Made by a program: the position numbers and the translations under genes. From Klebsiella terrigena (GTDB taxonomy: Bacteria; Pseudomonadota; Gammaproteobacteria; Enterobacterales; Enterobacteriaceae), in NCBI RefSeq assembly GCF_006539725.1, contig NZ_BJNO01000031.1, positions 1 through 45,463 on the forward strand: a stretch of DNA of 45,463 nt. Direction: 5' to 3'. The notes under the pieces are model-generated. The model searched no databases, was not told the DNA's origin, and saw only the letters and a program-made list of their open reading frames with translations. Shown here piece by piece: positions 34,250 through 43,363 of the stretch; position 1 is the stretch's first letter; each line of letters opens with the position of its first letter.

Positions 34250-37200
34250 ATGACCACTACGCTGGTTGGCAATGAAGTCGCGCGCGTTGATGGCCTGGCC
34301 AAGGTGAGCGGCAAGGCTATTTACGGCGATGATATTAAAATGGCAAATATGCTGTACGGCGTTTGTCGCTTTGTCGATATTCCTGCAGGACGCATTGACT
34401 CACTCGACTTATCTGAGGCGAGAAACGTTCCTGGCGTGGTGCGTATTGCCACGTGGGAGGATATTCCCGGCGAGAAGAGCCTTGGCGTTATCATTCCCGA
34501 CTATCCCCCCATCATCCGCGATGAAATTGCTTATCGCGGTGATGTGATTGCGGTCGTCGCCGCCGAAACCTATGAAGCGGCGTGCCTTGCCGCAGAAAAG
34601 ATCGCCATAACCTATACGCCATGGCAGCCCATCGTGTCGCCAGAAGAGGCCATGAAGCCCGGAGCACGCTTAATTCATAGCGAACTCGACAGCAATATTA
34701 TTAATCACCACCACACCGTCAAAGGCGATATCGACAGCGGCTTTGCCGCCTCTACGCATATTTTTGAACGCGAGTACGAGGTGGGGTTTCAGGAACATGG
34801 CTATATAGAGCCTGAATCCATCACGGCCTGGATCGATAATAACGAGCAGGTGATGACCCTTACCGGCTCGATTCAGAACGCCCACCGCATACGTGGGATC
34901 GTGGCAAAATACCTCGCCCTTCCGCAGTCGCGGGTCAACGTTAAGCGCTCGATACTGGGCGGGTCGTTTGGCGGCAAGGACGATATTATCGACAATATTG
35001 CCTGCCGGGCCGCCCTGCTGGCGCATCTTACCTCTCGCCCGGTCAAGATCTCCTACAATCGGGAACAGTCGATGCGGGAGAGCTATAAACGCCATCCCTA
35101 TAAGATGAAGTACAAGATTGGCCTCGATGATGAGGCCCGCATTCAGGCGATTAAGGTCGATATTATCGCCGATGGCGGCAGCTACTCCGGACAGACCATG
35201 TTCGTGACCTGGCGCAGCTCCGTGCAGGCCGCCGGGCCTTACAACATTCCCAACGTGCGGGTCGACGTGACGGGGGTCTATACCAACAATAACTACACTT
35301 CCGCCTATCGCGGCTACGGCGCTCCGCAGGTGATTTTTGCCAATGAATCGCTGATGGATGAGGTCGCCGAAGCGATGGGTCTCTCCCCGGTCGAGCTGCG
35401 CCTGCGCAATATTCTCCGCCAGGGCGATACCAGCATGGCCGGGCAGGTGTTTGATAATCATACGGTCTCCGCGCAGGAGGTCCTCGAAAAAGCCATGGCG
35501 AAAGCGGAGTTCGTCGCCAGGCGTGAGCACTATCGCAAGCTCAACGCCGAGGGCGGACCGGTGCGCTACGGTATCGGCCTGGCGCTCAGCCACCGCGGGT
35601 GCTCCCTCGGCGCGGAGGGCCTAGACGCCTCATCGGCGCTGATGCAGGTGAACGCCGATGGCAGCATCAACATTTCGACCTCCGTCTCTGAAAACGGCCA
35701 GGGATTGCAAACCACCATGTCGCTGATTACCGCGGAAGCCTTTGGCATCGGACTGGATCGCGTGATGTTCTCTGAGCCTGACACCTCGATGATCGCCGAC
35801 GGCGGCTCTACCGTCGCCTCCCGCGGCACGCTGATGGGCGGTCAGGCCATCCTGAGCGCCGCCAATAAAATCAAGAAACGGATGGCCAACGCCGTCAGCC
35901 AGCGGCTTGGGGCCGCCGGTATAGACGATCTGGTGTGGCAAGAGGGGAAAGTCTTCAATCGGCACCAGCCGCAAACTACCCTGACCTTTCAGGAGGTTGT
36001 CGATTTGACCCGGGCGACGGGCGCCAACCTCTCCTCCTACGGCTGGCACGTGGCGCCGGCTATCCACTGGGATGAGGAAAAAGGCTGCGGCAGCCCCTAT
36101 TTCACCTGGGTCTATGGCTGCCAGATCGCCGATATTGCGCTGGATACCCGCACCGGCAAGATCGCCATCAATCACGTCGTCGCCGCCCACGATGTGGGTA
36201 AGGTGATAAATCCCGTCGGCTTTGCCGGTCAGGTCTACGGCGGCGTGCTGCAGGGGATGGTGGGATACGGCATGCTGGAGGATTTTAATACCGAAAACGG
36301 GACCGTGAAATCCGAGAATTTTGACACCTATCTGCTGCCCACCATCCAGGATATGCCCAATATCGATATTATCGCCGTCGAAAACCACGACCGCGCCGGG
36401 CCTTTAGGCGCCAAGGTTATCGGCGAGCCGGTCCTTGAGCTGGGAGCGGCGGCGCTTAACAACGCGGTCAGCTTCGCCCTGGAGAAACGCAACCGTCAGC
36501 TTCCCCTGACCCTCGAGCGCGTGCGCCTCGGCTATAACCTGAAAAAACCCGAGCGCCAGAGCGAACTCATGGCGGAGGGAGCGGAGCATAAGCAGGTTCT
36601 GCGCCTCAATACGCTGCGAATGGCGACACCGAAAAATCTGGACGAGGCGCTGCAGATGCTGGCGCGGGAAAATAGCCAGCCCATCGCCGGCGGGACCGAC
36701 GTTCTGGTACAGGCGCGGTTGAAAACCGACGAGGTCGGGCTGGTCAATATTGCGGGGCTTCAGGAGCTCAGGCAGATAGAAGAGCTTAACGACGAGCTGA
36801 TTATCGGCTCAGGGGTCTGCTTTACCGATTTGGTCAGGCACCCGCAGATCAAGGCGCGCTACCCGCTGCTGGTCACGGCCTGCAAAACTATTGGCTCTCT
36901 CCAGCTGCGCAACCAGGCGACGGTTGGCGGGAATATCGTCAACGCCGCGCCCTGCGCCGACTCGGTTCCACCGCTGATTATTTATGACGCCAGACTGGAG
37001 CTGCAAAGCGCCAGCGGCGCGCGGCAGATAGCGCTCAGCGACTTTATCGTCGGCGGCTACCGCACGGCGCTGAAGCAAGGCGAAATCGTCACCAAAGTCA
37101 TATTACCAGCCCCGCCCGCGCCGCTATCACAGCAGCGCTATTTACAGCTGGGCCGCCGCAACGCGCTGAATATCACCCGCCAAAGCCTGACGGGCCTGTT

Positions 37201-37474
37201 CACCTTTTCTGCCGATGGCACCCTGGCGCTCTGCCGCCTGGTGGATGGCGCTCTGCTCAGCAAACCACAGCGCCTGACGGAAGTTGAGGCCTGCCTGACG
37301 GGGTTTGTCCTCGACGAGAAGAGAATTGAGGATGCGGTCCAGGCGCTGAACAAAATCATGCATGAGGCGATAGGCGGACGCTGGTCGGCCCCTTACAAAA
37401 TACCGGTATTTGAAGATATGTTCCGACAAATGATGCAGGAAACGCTGGCAGAGCAGAAGGTGGCAAAAAAATGA
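34250..37474 (+). CDS. Xanthine dehydrogenase-family fused Mo + FAD subunit
   Basis: A 1074-aa fusion. Residues ~1-770 are a molybdopterin subunit: RVDGLAKVSGKAIYGDD at the N-terminus, GGSFGGKDD (~239-247), AYRGYGAPQ (~347) and the catalytic GEPVLELGAAALN (Glu ~726). Residues ~785-1065 are the FAD subunit: PIAGGTDVLVQ (~811) and TVGGNIVNAAPCADS (~895), the FAD signatures. These are separate proteins in E. coli XdhA/XdhB. The operon continues with the 2Fe-2S subunit (4-base overlap) and a MocA-like protein. It oxidises purines or N-heterocycles; substrate is not determined. Confidence 0.92.
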   Translation: MTTTLVGNEVARVDGLAKVSGKAIYGDDIKMANMLYGVCRFVDIPAGRIDSLDLSEARNVPGVVRIATWEDIPGEKSLGVIIPDYPPIIRDEIAYRGDVIAVVAAETYEAACLAAEKIAITYTPWQPIVSPEEAMKPGARLIHSELDSNIINHHHTVKGDIDSGFAASTHIFEREYEVGFQEHGYIEPESITAWIDNNEQVMTLTGSIQNAHRIRGIVAKYLALPQSRVNVKRSILGGSFGGKDDIIDNIACRAALLAHLTSRPVKISYNREQSMRESYKRHPYKMKYKIGLDDEARIQAIKVDIIADGGSYSGQTMFVTWRSSVQAAGPYNIPNVRVDVTGVYTNNNYTSAYRGYGAPQVIFANESLMDEVAEAMGLSPVELRLRNILRQGDTSMAGQVFDNHTVSAQEVLEKAMAKAEFVARREHYRKLNAEGGPVRYGIGLALSHRGCSLGAEGLDASSALMQVNADGSINISTSVSENGQGLQTTMSLITAEAFGIGLDRVMFSEPDTSMIADGGSTVASRGTLMGGQAILSAANKIKKRMANAVSQRLGAAGIDDLVWQEGKVFNRHQPQTTLTFQEVVDLTRATGANLSSYGWHVAPAIHWDEEKGCGSPYFTWVYGCQIADIALDTRTGKIAINHVVAAHDVGKVINPVGFAGQVYGGVLQGMVGYGMLEDFNTENGTVKSENFDTYLLPTIQDMPNIDIIAVENHDRAGPLGAKVIGEPVLELGAAALNNAVSFALEKRNRQLPLTLERVRLGYNLKKPERQSELMAEGAEHKQVLRLNTLRMATPKNLDEALQMLARENSQPIAGGTDVLVQARLKTDEVGLVNIAGLQELRQIEELNDELIIGSGVCFTDLVRHPQIKARYPLLVTACKTIGSLQLRNQATVGGNIVNAAPCADSVPPLIIYDARLELQSASGARQIALSDFIVGGYRTALKQGEIVTKVILPAPPAPLSQQRYLQLGRRNALNITRQSLTGLFTFSADGTLALCRLVDGALLSKPQRLTEVEACLTGFVLDEKRIEDAVQALNKIMHEAIGGRWSAPYKIPVFEDMFRQMMQETLAEQKVAKK

Positions 37475-37929
37475 ACCGAATTGAGCTGAAGGTTAATGGC
37501 ATTCGCATCAGTCGCGAAGTGGACGATAACACCCGCCTGCTGGATTTCCTGCGGGAGGATCTGCGGCTAACCGGCACCAAGGAGGGCTGCTCCGTCGGCG
37601 AGTGCGGGGCCTGCACGGTGATTATGAACGAAAAATCGGTCTGCTCGTGCCTCCTGCTGGCCGCCCAGTGCCACGGCGCGGAAATCACCACGATTGAGGC
37701 CCTGCAGCATGACGCCGTCGGGAAGAAGCTGCAAAACGCGTTCGTGCGCCACGGCGGCGTCCAGTGCGGCTTCTGTACGCCGGGGGTACTGATGAGCACG
37801 AAGGCCCTGTTAGATCAAAACCCTCAACCTTCCGATAGCGAAATTTGCGAGGCGCTGGAGGGTAACCTCTGCCGCTGCACCGGCTATCAGCCGATTATCA
37901 CCTCGATAAAAGCGATTCTGAAGGCCTGA
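37471..37929 (+). CDS. 2Fe-2S subunit of the molybdenum hydroxylase
   Basis: A 152-aa protein with both iron-sulphur sites of the family: the plant-type cluster Cys in GCSVGECGACTV (C40, C45, C48, then C60) and the second cluster in QCGFCTPG (C99, C102) and LCRCTG (C134, C136). All eight cysteines are present. It passes electrons from the Mo centre to FAD. The start overlaps the large subunit by ATGA. Confidence 0.95.
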   Translation: MNRIELKVNGIRISREVDDNTRLLDFLREDLRLTGTKEGCSVGECGACTVIMNEKSVCSCLLLAAQCHGAEITTIEALQHDAVGKKLQNAFVRHGGVQCGFCTPGVLMSTKALLDQNPQPSDSEICEALEGNLCRCTGYQPIITSIKAILKA

Positions 37930-37985
37930 GTTTGCGACGCCCCGGACGAGCTGATATCCGGGGCGCCGATAGTGGCGGAGGACCT

Positions 37986-38615
37986 ATGCCTGTTAAAGAG
38001 TGTTTGATTCTGGCGGCGGGAATGTCAACCAGAATGGGGACCTGGAAAATGATGCTGCCATGGCGAGAGGGGACCGTCCTCGATGGCGCCATCTCCGATG
38101 CGCTCTCATTCTGCGATCGGGTTATCCTGGTGACCGGATTCAGAGGGGCCGAGTTGCATCAGCGCTACGCGCAGCATCCAGGTATTGAGCTGGTTCATAA
38201 CGCGAACTATCAGGAGGGGATGTTTTCATCTATCCGGGCGGGCGTGAAGCACATTAAAGCGCGCCATTTTTTTATCGCCCTCGGCGATATGCCGGCTACC
38301 GGCTCTGGCGTCTATGCAACCCTGTGGCGGCAGCGCAAAGAGACGTGCCTGATCCCCGAGTATCAGCAGGGTCGGGGTCATCCAGTACTGCTGCCGTTTT
38401 CGATTATTGACAAAATAGTCGCTGCCGGCGCCGACGATAGCCTCAAAACGGTTGTGCGTCAGTTTGGTAGCCAAGCGGTCGGCGTGGCAGAAAATGGCAT
38501 TCACTGGGATGTTGATACCCCGCAGCAATATCAGCAGCTGCTGGCCCGCTGCCGGGCCAGCAGCGAGCCGCCGGAGAGGGTCGCCGAGGCGGTGCTGCAT
38601 CACCAGATGCGCTAA
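37986..38615 (+). CDS. MocA-like molybdenum cofactor nucleotidyltransferase
   Basis: A 209-aa NTP-transferase. CLILAAGMSTRMGTWKMMLPW holds the nucleotide-binding LAAGxSxRMG and the following K; IALGDMP carries the metal-binding Asp, and RGHPVLLP is the typical GHPVL motif. It resembles MocA/MobA-type enzymes that attach CMP (or GMP) to molybdopterin. Enzymes of the xanthine dehydrogenase family need the CMP form, so a dedicated copy next to the structural genes makes sense. I start at 37986, after GGAGGA; a longer frame begins at 37932 without conserved sequence. Confidence 0.88.
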   Translation: MPVKECLILAAGMSTRMGTWKMMLPWREGTVLDGAISDALSFCDRVILVTGFRGAELHQRYAQHPGIELVHNANYQEGMFSSIRAGVKHIKARHFFIALGDMPATGSGVYATLWRQRKETCLIPEYQQGRGHPVLLPFSIIDKIVAAGADDSLKTVVRQFGSQAVGVAENGIHWDVDTPQQYQQLLARCRASSEPPERVAEAVLHHQMR

Positions 38616-38882
38616 TGAAGCCGGATAGCAGCCGAGGTTGTAAATCGCCCCCGGCTGTCCGGATTCACCAGATGGGCCTCGATCTGCACCTGCGGCTTCG
38701 CGGCTCAACCGGGCCGGTGGCGAAGCAGCCCCGCCGGGATAGCGACTAAAAATCACCGCGATTCGCATCGCCGGAGTCGGGTACAACGGTTCCGGCGTTC
38801 AATCCGCACGCCATCTGAGAAAAAGCGAATCCTGCGATCAGCGATAACCGCTAAGGCTCCAGGCTCTAAGGAGAAAAACGGG

Positions 38883-39134
38883 TTACGCGCCGCCGCGCAG
38901 CATCGTGCAGAAGGCGCAGTGGCAGCCGGGAACCGGCGTTGCGCTGCAGGTTCCCAGTATTGAGGTCTGAAAGCCGGCGGCGTTGTGGCTGTAGAAGTTG
39001 CTGACGAGGCTCTCTTCCGCCTTTTTCAACTGGGCGGAGTTAACCTCGGCAGAAGCCACGCTCTTAGCCTGGAAGGCCCAGGCGGCCGGGGAACTCACGG
39101 CAACGGTTAAAAGTACTATGCGATAAATTTTCAT
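38883..39134 (-). CDS. Small exported Cys-rich protein
   Basis: An 83-aa precursor with a signal peptide (MKIYRIVLLTVAVSSPAAWA, cut after AWA). The mature part has an Ala/Glu/Lys-rich helix (SAEVNSAQLKKAEESLV) and a C-terminal cysteine cluster, GTCSATPVPGCHCAFCTMLR, with Cys spacing C-x7-C-x-C-x2-C. Metal binding or disulphide formation are both plausible. It is divergent from the SPFH/P1B-ATPase operon across a 262-base region with shared repeats, which suggests a link to metal handling. The ribosome site is weak. No family recognised with certainty. Confidence 0.65.
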   Translation of the reverse strand: MKIYRIVLLTVAVSSPAAWAFQAKSVASAEVNSAQLKKAEESLVSNFYSHNAAGFQTSILGTCSATPVPGCHCAFCTMLRGGA

Positions 39135-39234
39135 CTTAGAAACGCGTCCCGGCCCAGTTATTGATGCGAAAACCCTACCACAGCGCCCGTTCGGTGCCAG
39201 CGCTATCTTGCACAATAAATACATTGTTACAATA

Positions 39235-39312
39235 TAACATCCACCTTTACGCGGGGTGCAGACTATCCAGGAGGGAGCGCTTTGTTTATATTGCGGATGT
39301 TATCACATAACA
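39235..39312. promoter_or_regulatory. Repeat-rich divergent promoter region
   Basis: ATAACATCC (39235-39243) is the inverse of GGATGTTAT (39295-39303), the arms 51 bases apart. TGTTAT-CAC-ATAACA (39298-39312) is itself a perfect inverted repeat. A third, ATTGT-T-ACAAT, lies just left at 39223-39233. Such clustering between divergent genes suggests binding of one regulator, possibly a metal sensor; no regulator gene is near. Confidence 0.5.
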
Positions 39313-39396
39313 CCATCGGTTCTTCGTCTCAGCGGTGACTTCAGCAGATCGTTTGCCCGGGTTGCGTCGGGCAGGGACGGATCAACTGGAGAGTCT

Positions 39397-41298
39397 ATGG
39401 CGCAGCCCCCCTCACCCGAGAGTCGCCCTCGGGTCGCTTCGCGAAGCCGACGTTTGCTTATCGCGCAGGCCATTCTGTACTGCCTTCTCGCCGTCGCTGG
39501 CGCGATTTATCTGTTCCTGGCGCTGTTTTCCGTCACCGGGTTCTGGCTTCCCGTCACGCGCCTGATGCTCGCCGCGGTGCTGGTCGCGCTGGCGTTTGTC
39601 GAAAACGCGCTGCGCTGCGAAGGCGGTGGGAGGCAGGCCCCACCGCCCGCCGGGAGCCCGGAGGACGAGCCGACGCTTCTGCGCCGGCTGCTGCCGGAAA
39701 GCGTGCAGGTCTGGCTTCGCCATTTTCATCAGCATCTGGCCACCACCCTGTTCGCCGCTGCACTCGCCAGCGCCTTTGCCATCGCCAATATCGCGGATGC
39801 CCGGCCCGTTGAGCTGGCCGACGCCCCGCGGCCGATCGCCGTCGGCGCGTTTATTGTGCTCTGCTTTACGCTGCTACTGCTCGAACGCATGCTCAGCTTC
39901 CGCCCCCTTCGCGGCTGGCCTCATCGGCAGCAGTACGTGGGGCTTGCCCGCTTGATGCTCAGCCTCTTTCTGCTGCTCACCCTCTCCCTGCTGGCGGCGA
40001 TGGCGTTCCCCGTCCCCGCGCTGTGGGGCATTAAGCTGGCGAGCCTGACGATCCTACTGGTGGCGCTGGAGTATGCGCTGCGCGCCCTGGCCGCGCTGGC
40101 CTCTCCCCCTGCGCCGGACTCCGCCCCCCGCTTTCTGACCCGCAGCCTGCTGGCCGCGCAGTATCAGTGGCCGCCGCGGCCGCTGCTGCACGCGCTGGAC
40201 TCTTTTCAGCAGCGCTTTGGCGTCGATCTGCGTCAGATCCACGCCTTTCGTCTGATGGGCCGCCGGCTTGTACCGGTGACCCTGGGCATTGCGGTGCTGG
40301 GCTGGCTGCTCAGCGGGCTAACGGAGGTGGGGCTGCATCAGCGCGGGATATACGAGCGTTTTGGCCGGCCGATCGCCGTGCTGGCTCCCGGCCTGCATGC
40401 CGGACTGCCGTGGCCCTTTGGCCGGGTGGTCGCCGTTGAGAACGGCGCGGTGCATGAACTCCAGCTCAGCGATCTCACCGAGGCAGCGCAGCCGGATCGC
40501 CAGCCCGACGACGCCGCGGAAGGCCCGGCGCCGCAGAGCAGCTGGCGGCTGTGGGATAGCAGCCACGCCACGGACCAGTCCCAGGTCATCGCCAGCGCCG
40601 CCATGGACCAGCAGAACTTCCAGATCGTGAATATGGATATCCGCGTGATCTGGCGCATTGGCCTTAGCGATCGCGATGCGCTTAACAGCCAGTACCAGAC
40701 CGAAGACCTGGCGGGGATGATTCGCAGCCTCGCCCGGCAGATTCTGGTGACCCAGTTTGCCAGCAAGCAGCTGGATGAACTGCTTGACGAGCAGCGGGCG
40801 ACGCTGGCTAGCGAGCTCAGCCGGCAAATCCAGCAGCGTCTTACCGCCCTGCATACCGGCGTGGAGCTGCTGTTCACCCGCATAGAGGCCATTCATCCTC
40901 CCGCCGGGGCGGCCAACGCCTACCACGGAGTGCAGGCCGCGCAGATCGCGGCAAACGCGCTGATTGCGCGCGAACAGGGCTATGCGGAGAAGGTCAGCCG
41001 CGAGGCGCAGCGTAATGCCCTGACCGGCCTGAATAACGCCGAGGCCTCCGCCGCCGAAAACCTGTCTCAGGCCCGGGCCGCCGCGGTGACCTTCACCGCG
41101 GAACGGCAGGCGTGGCAGCAGGCCGGCGAGGCGTTTATTACCGAGCGACGCTATCACATACTGAGCCAGGCGCTGGCCCATACGCCGCTGCTGATCCTTG
41201 ATAGCCATCTCCAGGGAAGCAGCGAGCCGGTGCTCGATCTCCGTCAGTATCCCGCTTTATCCGACAGTACCGCCCCACAGAAGGCCAGCACACCATGA
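39397..41298 (+). CDS. SPFH (HflK-like) protein with multipass N-terminus
   Basis: A 633-aa protein. The first ~290 residues contain about six or seven hydrophobic segments; a further helix (LVPVTLGIAVLGWLLSGLTE, ~290-310) leads to an SPFH/band-7 domain (GLHQRGIYERFGRP, VIWRIGLSD, then LLFTRIEAIHPPAGAANAYH). HflK/HflC proteins form ring-like membrane scaffolds around the FtsH protease; this one has an unusual multipass N-terminus. I start at ATG 39397 (TGGAGAG upstream); an upstream frame to 39256 has no conserved sequence. It overlaps the next gene by ATGA. With the two proteins downstream it likely builds a hetero-oligomeric scaffold around the P1B ATPase. Confidence 0.82.
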   Translation: MAQPPSPESRPRVASRSRRLLIAQAILYCLLAVAGAIYLFLALFSVTGFWLPVTRLMLAAVLVALAFVENALRCEGGGRQAPPPAGSPEDEPTLLRRLLPESVQVWLRHFHQHLATTLFAAALASAFAIANIADARPVELADAPRPIAVGAFIVLCFTLLLLERMLSFRPLRGWPHRQQYVGLARLMLSLFLLLTLSLLAAMAFPVPALWGIKLASLTILLVALEYALRALAALASPPAPDSAPRFLTRSLLAAQYQWPPRPLLHALDSFQQRFGVDLRQIHAFRLMGRRLVPVTLGIAVLGWLLSGLTEVGLHQRGIYERFGRPIAVLAPGLHAGLPWPFGRVVAVENGAVHELQLSDLTEAAQPDRQPDDAAEGPAPQSSWRLWDSSHATDQSQVIASAAMDQQNFQIVNMDIRVIWRIGLSDRDALNSQYQTEDLAGMIRSLARQILVTQFASKQLDELLDEQRATLASELSRQIQQRLTALHTGVELLFTRIEAIHPPAGAANAYHGVQAAQIAANALIAREQGYAEKVSREAQRNALTGLNNAEASAAENLSQARAAAVTFTAERQAWQQAGEAFITERRYHILSQALAHTPLLILDSHLQGSSEPVLDLRQYPALSDSTAPQKASTP

Positions 41299-42296
41299 AG
41301 ATCCGCGCGATAGCCGCCACCCACGTCCCCCCAAACGCCGTTAAGCGGCAGATCGCTCCGCCCGCCCCGCAGCGCCGCAGGCGCGGTATTCGCCTTGCCG
41401 TGGCGGCATTTTTGGTCGCGCTGGCGGTACTAACCGCCTGCCTGCTGGAGGTCCGCGCCGGAAGCGCCACCGTGGTGACCCGCTTTGGCGATCCGGTACG
41501 CGTCCTGCTCGCGCCCGGTCTGGCGTGGCGGCTGCCGGCACCTTTTGAAACGCCGCTCGACGTCGATCTGCGCATTCGCTCCACCTCCAGCGGCCTGCAG
41601 GACGTGGGCACCCGCGACGGCCTGCGGGTGCTGGTGCAGGCCTGGGTTATCTGGAAGGTCAAACCCGATAACGATAACGTGCTGCGCTTTATCCGCGCCG
41701 TGCAGAACCAGCCGGATGAGGCCGCCCGCCAAATCCGCACCTTTGTCGGCTCCGCGCTGGAGACCACCGCCAGCAGCTACGCGCTGTCGGACATCGTTAA
41801 CGTCGATGCTAAAAAGGTCAAAATAGCCCAGTTGGAGAGCCAGCTGCAGTCGCAGCTGCAGGCCCAGCTGCTGAAAAGCTACGGCATTGAGCTGATCCAG
41901 ACCGGGATCGAGCGCCTGACCCTGCCGGCCGTCACGCTGAACGCCACGGTGGACCGCATGCGCGCCGAGCGCGAAACCATCGCCACCGAACGCACCGCCG
42001 AAGGCAAACGTCAGGCCGCTGAAATCCACTCCCGGGCGGATCGCGATGCGCGCATTCTGCAGGCCGACGCCGCGGTGAAAGCGGCGGCCATCAGCGCCGA
42101 CGCCCAGCGCGACGCGGCCAGCATCTACGGCAAGGCGCGGGCCAGCGACCCGCAGCTGTACGACCTGCTGCGTTCGCTGGATACGCTGAGCACGATTGTT
42201 AACGCCAGCACCCGTCTGGTGCTGCGTACCGACGCGGAGCCGTTCCGCACCCTGGTGCAGGGCCCCACGCCGTTGACCGGGACGCCGCAGCCATGA
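41295..42296 (+). CDS. SPFH (HflC-like) protein
   Basis: A 333-aa HflC-like protein: one transmembrane helix (LAVAAFLVALAVLTACLLEV, ~34-53), the band-7 start VVTRFGDPVRVLLAPGL, FVGSALETTASSYALSDI, and the coiled-coil ATERTAEGKRQAAEIHSRAD and IYGKARASDPQLYDLLRSLD, almost as in HflC. Overlaps its neighbours by ATGA at both ends. Middle member of three adjacent SPFH genes. Confidence 0.9.
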   Translation: MKIRAIAATHVPPNAVKRQIAPPAPQRRRRGIRLAVAAFLVALAVLTACLLEVRAGSATVVTRFGDPVRVLLAPGLAWRLPAPFETPLDVDLRIRSTSSGLQDVGTRDGLRVLVQAWVIWKVKPDNDNVLRFIRAVQNQPDEAARQIRTFVGSALETTASSYALSDIVNVDAKKVKIAQLESQLQSQLQAQLLKSYGIELIQTGIERLTLPAVTLNATVDRMRAERETIATERTAEGKRQAAEIHSRADRDARILQADAAVKAAAISADAQRDAASIYGKARASDPQLYDLLRSLDTLSTIVNASTRLVLRTDAEPFRTLVQGPTPLTGTPQP

Positions 42297-43363
42297 CCCC
42301 AGCATCGCCGGGCTCAACGCCCTGGGGACAGTCGTACCGCATCGCCTTCTTTACGCTGTACGGCGCAGCGATCCTCGCCGCCGGCGCGTGGCTGTTCTCC
42401 TGTATCCATTCGGTGGCCCCCGACAGCCGGGCGGTGGTCTTTCAGTTTGGCAGGCCGATCCGCGTAGCGAACGCGGGACTGCTGTTTGCCTGGCCGCATC
42501 CCGTCAACAGCATTGAGCTGGTGCCGGCCGCCGAACGCATTCTCGAACGAGACGTGGCGGTGCTGCGCCGCGACCAGCAGCTGGAGCAGATCAACAACTG
42601 GGAGCGCGACGGCGATGCCGGCGCCGGTGCAGGCTATCTTTTAACCGGCGACGAAGGCGTGGTGCAGCTGGACGTCCGCGTATTTTGGCGGGTCAGCGAC
42701 CCTGTCCGTTTCGCGCTACAGCGTGCGCATATCGCGCCGCTGATCGATCGCCTGACCGAACGCGCCGCCGCGGTCGTCTGCATGGAGCGCGGCCTGGACG
42801 CGATTCTGGTTGCCAGACCGGAGAGCCGGCAGAACGACCGTCACTCGGCAGAGGAGCGCATCCGTCTGCGCAGCGACTTCAGGCATAACATGGCGCAAAG
42901 CCTGGCGCAGATGGCCGCCAGCGGCAACGATCCGGGCATCGTCATTGAGCGCGTCGATATCGTTTCATCCCTGCCGGCTAACGCGGTGGCGGCCTTCAAC
43001 GCCGTGCTGACCGCCAGCCAGCAGGCCGATAAAGAGATAGCCAGCGCGCGAACCGCAGCCACGCTGCTGAGCCAGCAGGCGCAGCAGCAGGCGGATCGCA
43101 CCATCCAGCAGGCAGAAGCCGGCCGCCAGGAGACCCTGGCGAAGGCCAGCGTTGATACCCGAACCATCCTGCAGCTGGCGCAAACCCGGCGCGACGGCAG
43201 CGATGGCGGACTGCTGCTGCGCCTGTGGCGCGACGCGGTCAGCCGCATTCTGTCGCAGGCCGGACAGGTTATTACCGTCGCCCCCGGAGACGACAGCCGC
43301 CTGATCCTCCAGGGCCTTCCACCCCAGCCGGCCACGCCGCCGGCCAGCGAGAAATCACCATGA
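42293..43363 (+). CDS. SPFH (HflK-like) protein, third of the operon
   Basis: A 356-aa HflK-like protein: transmembrane helix (IAFFTLYGAAILAAGAWLFS, ~17-36), VVFQFGRPIRVANAGLLFAW and YLLTGDEGVVQLDVRVFWRV at the band-7 core (TGDxxVV is typical HflK), then a coiled-coil with Gln/Ala repeats. ATGA overlap on both sides. It lies directly before the P1B ATPase. Confidence 0.9.
   Translation: MTPASPGSTPWGQSYRIAFFTLYGAAILAAGAWLFSCIHSVAPDSRAVVFQFGRPIRVANAGLLFAWPHPVNSIELVPAAERILERDVAVLRRDQQLEQINNWERDGDAGAGAGYLLTGDEGVVQLDVRVFWRVSDPVRFALQRAHIAPLIDRLTERAAAVVCMERGLDAILVARPESRQNDRHSAEERIRLRSDFRHNMAQSLAQMAASGNDPGIVIERVDIVSSLPANAVAAFNAVLTASQQADKEIASARTAATLLSQQAQQQADRTIQQAEAGRQETLAKASVDTRTILQLAQTRRDGSDGGLLLRLWRDAVSRILSQAGQVITVAPGDDSRLILQGLPPQPATPPASEKSP

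Noticed and set aside
34670-35593. 307-codon minus-strand frame opposite the molybdenum subunit
   Set aside because: Antisense shadow of a conserved enzyme gene with no recognisable domain.
39256-39396. N-terminal extension of the first SPFH gene
   Set aside because: The 47 extra codons are unlike the rest of the protein and cross the inverted-repeat region; the ATG at 39397 has GGAG upstream.
43225-43359. 45-codon N-terminal extension of the P1B ATPase
   Set aside because: Arg/Pro-rich read-through of the overlapping SPFH gene in another frame; the ATGA start at 43360 begins a normal P1B N-terminus.
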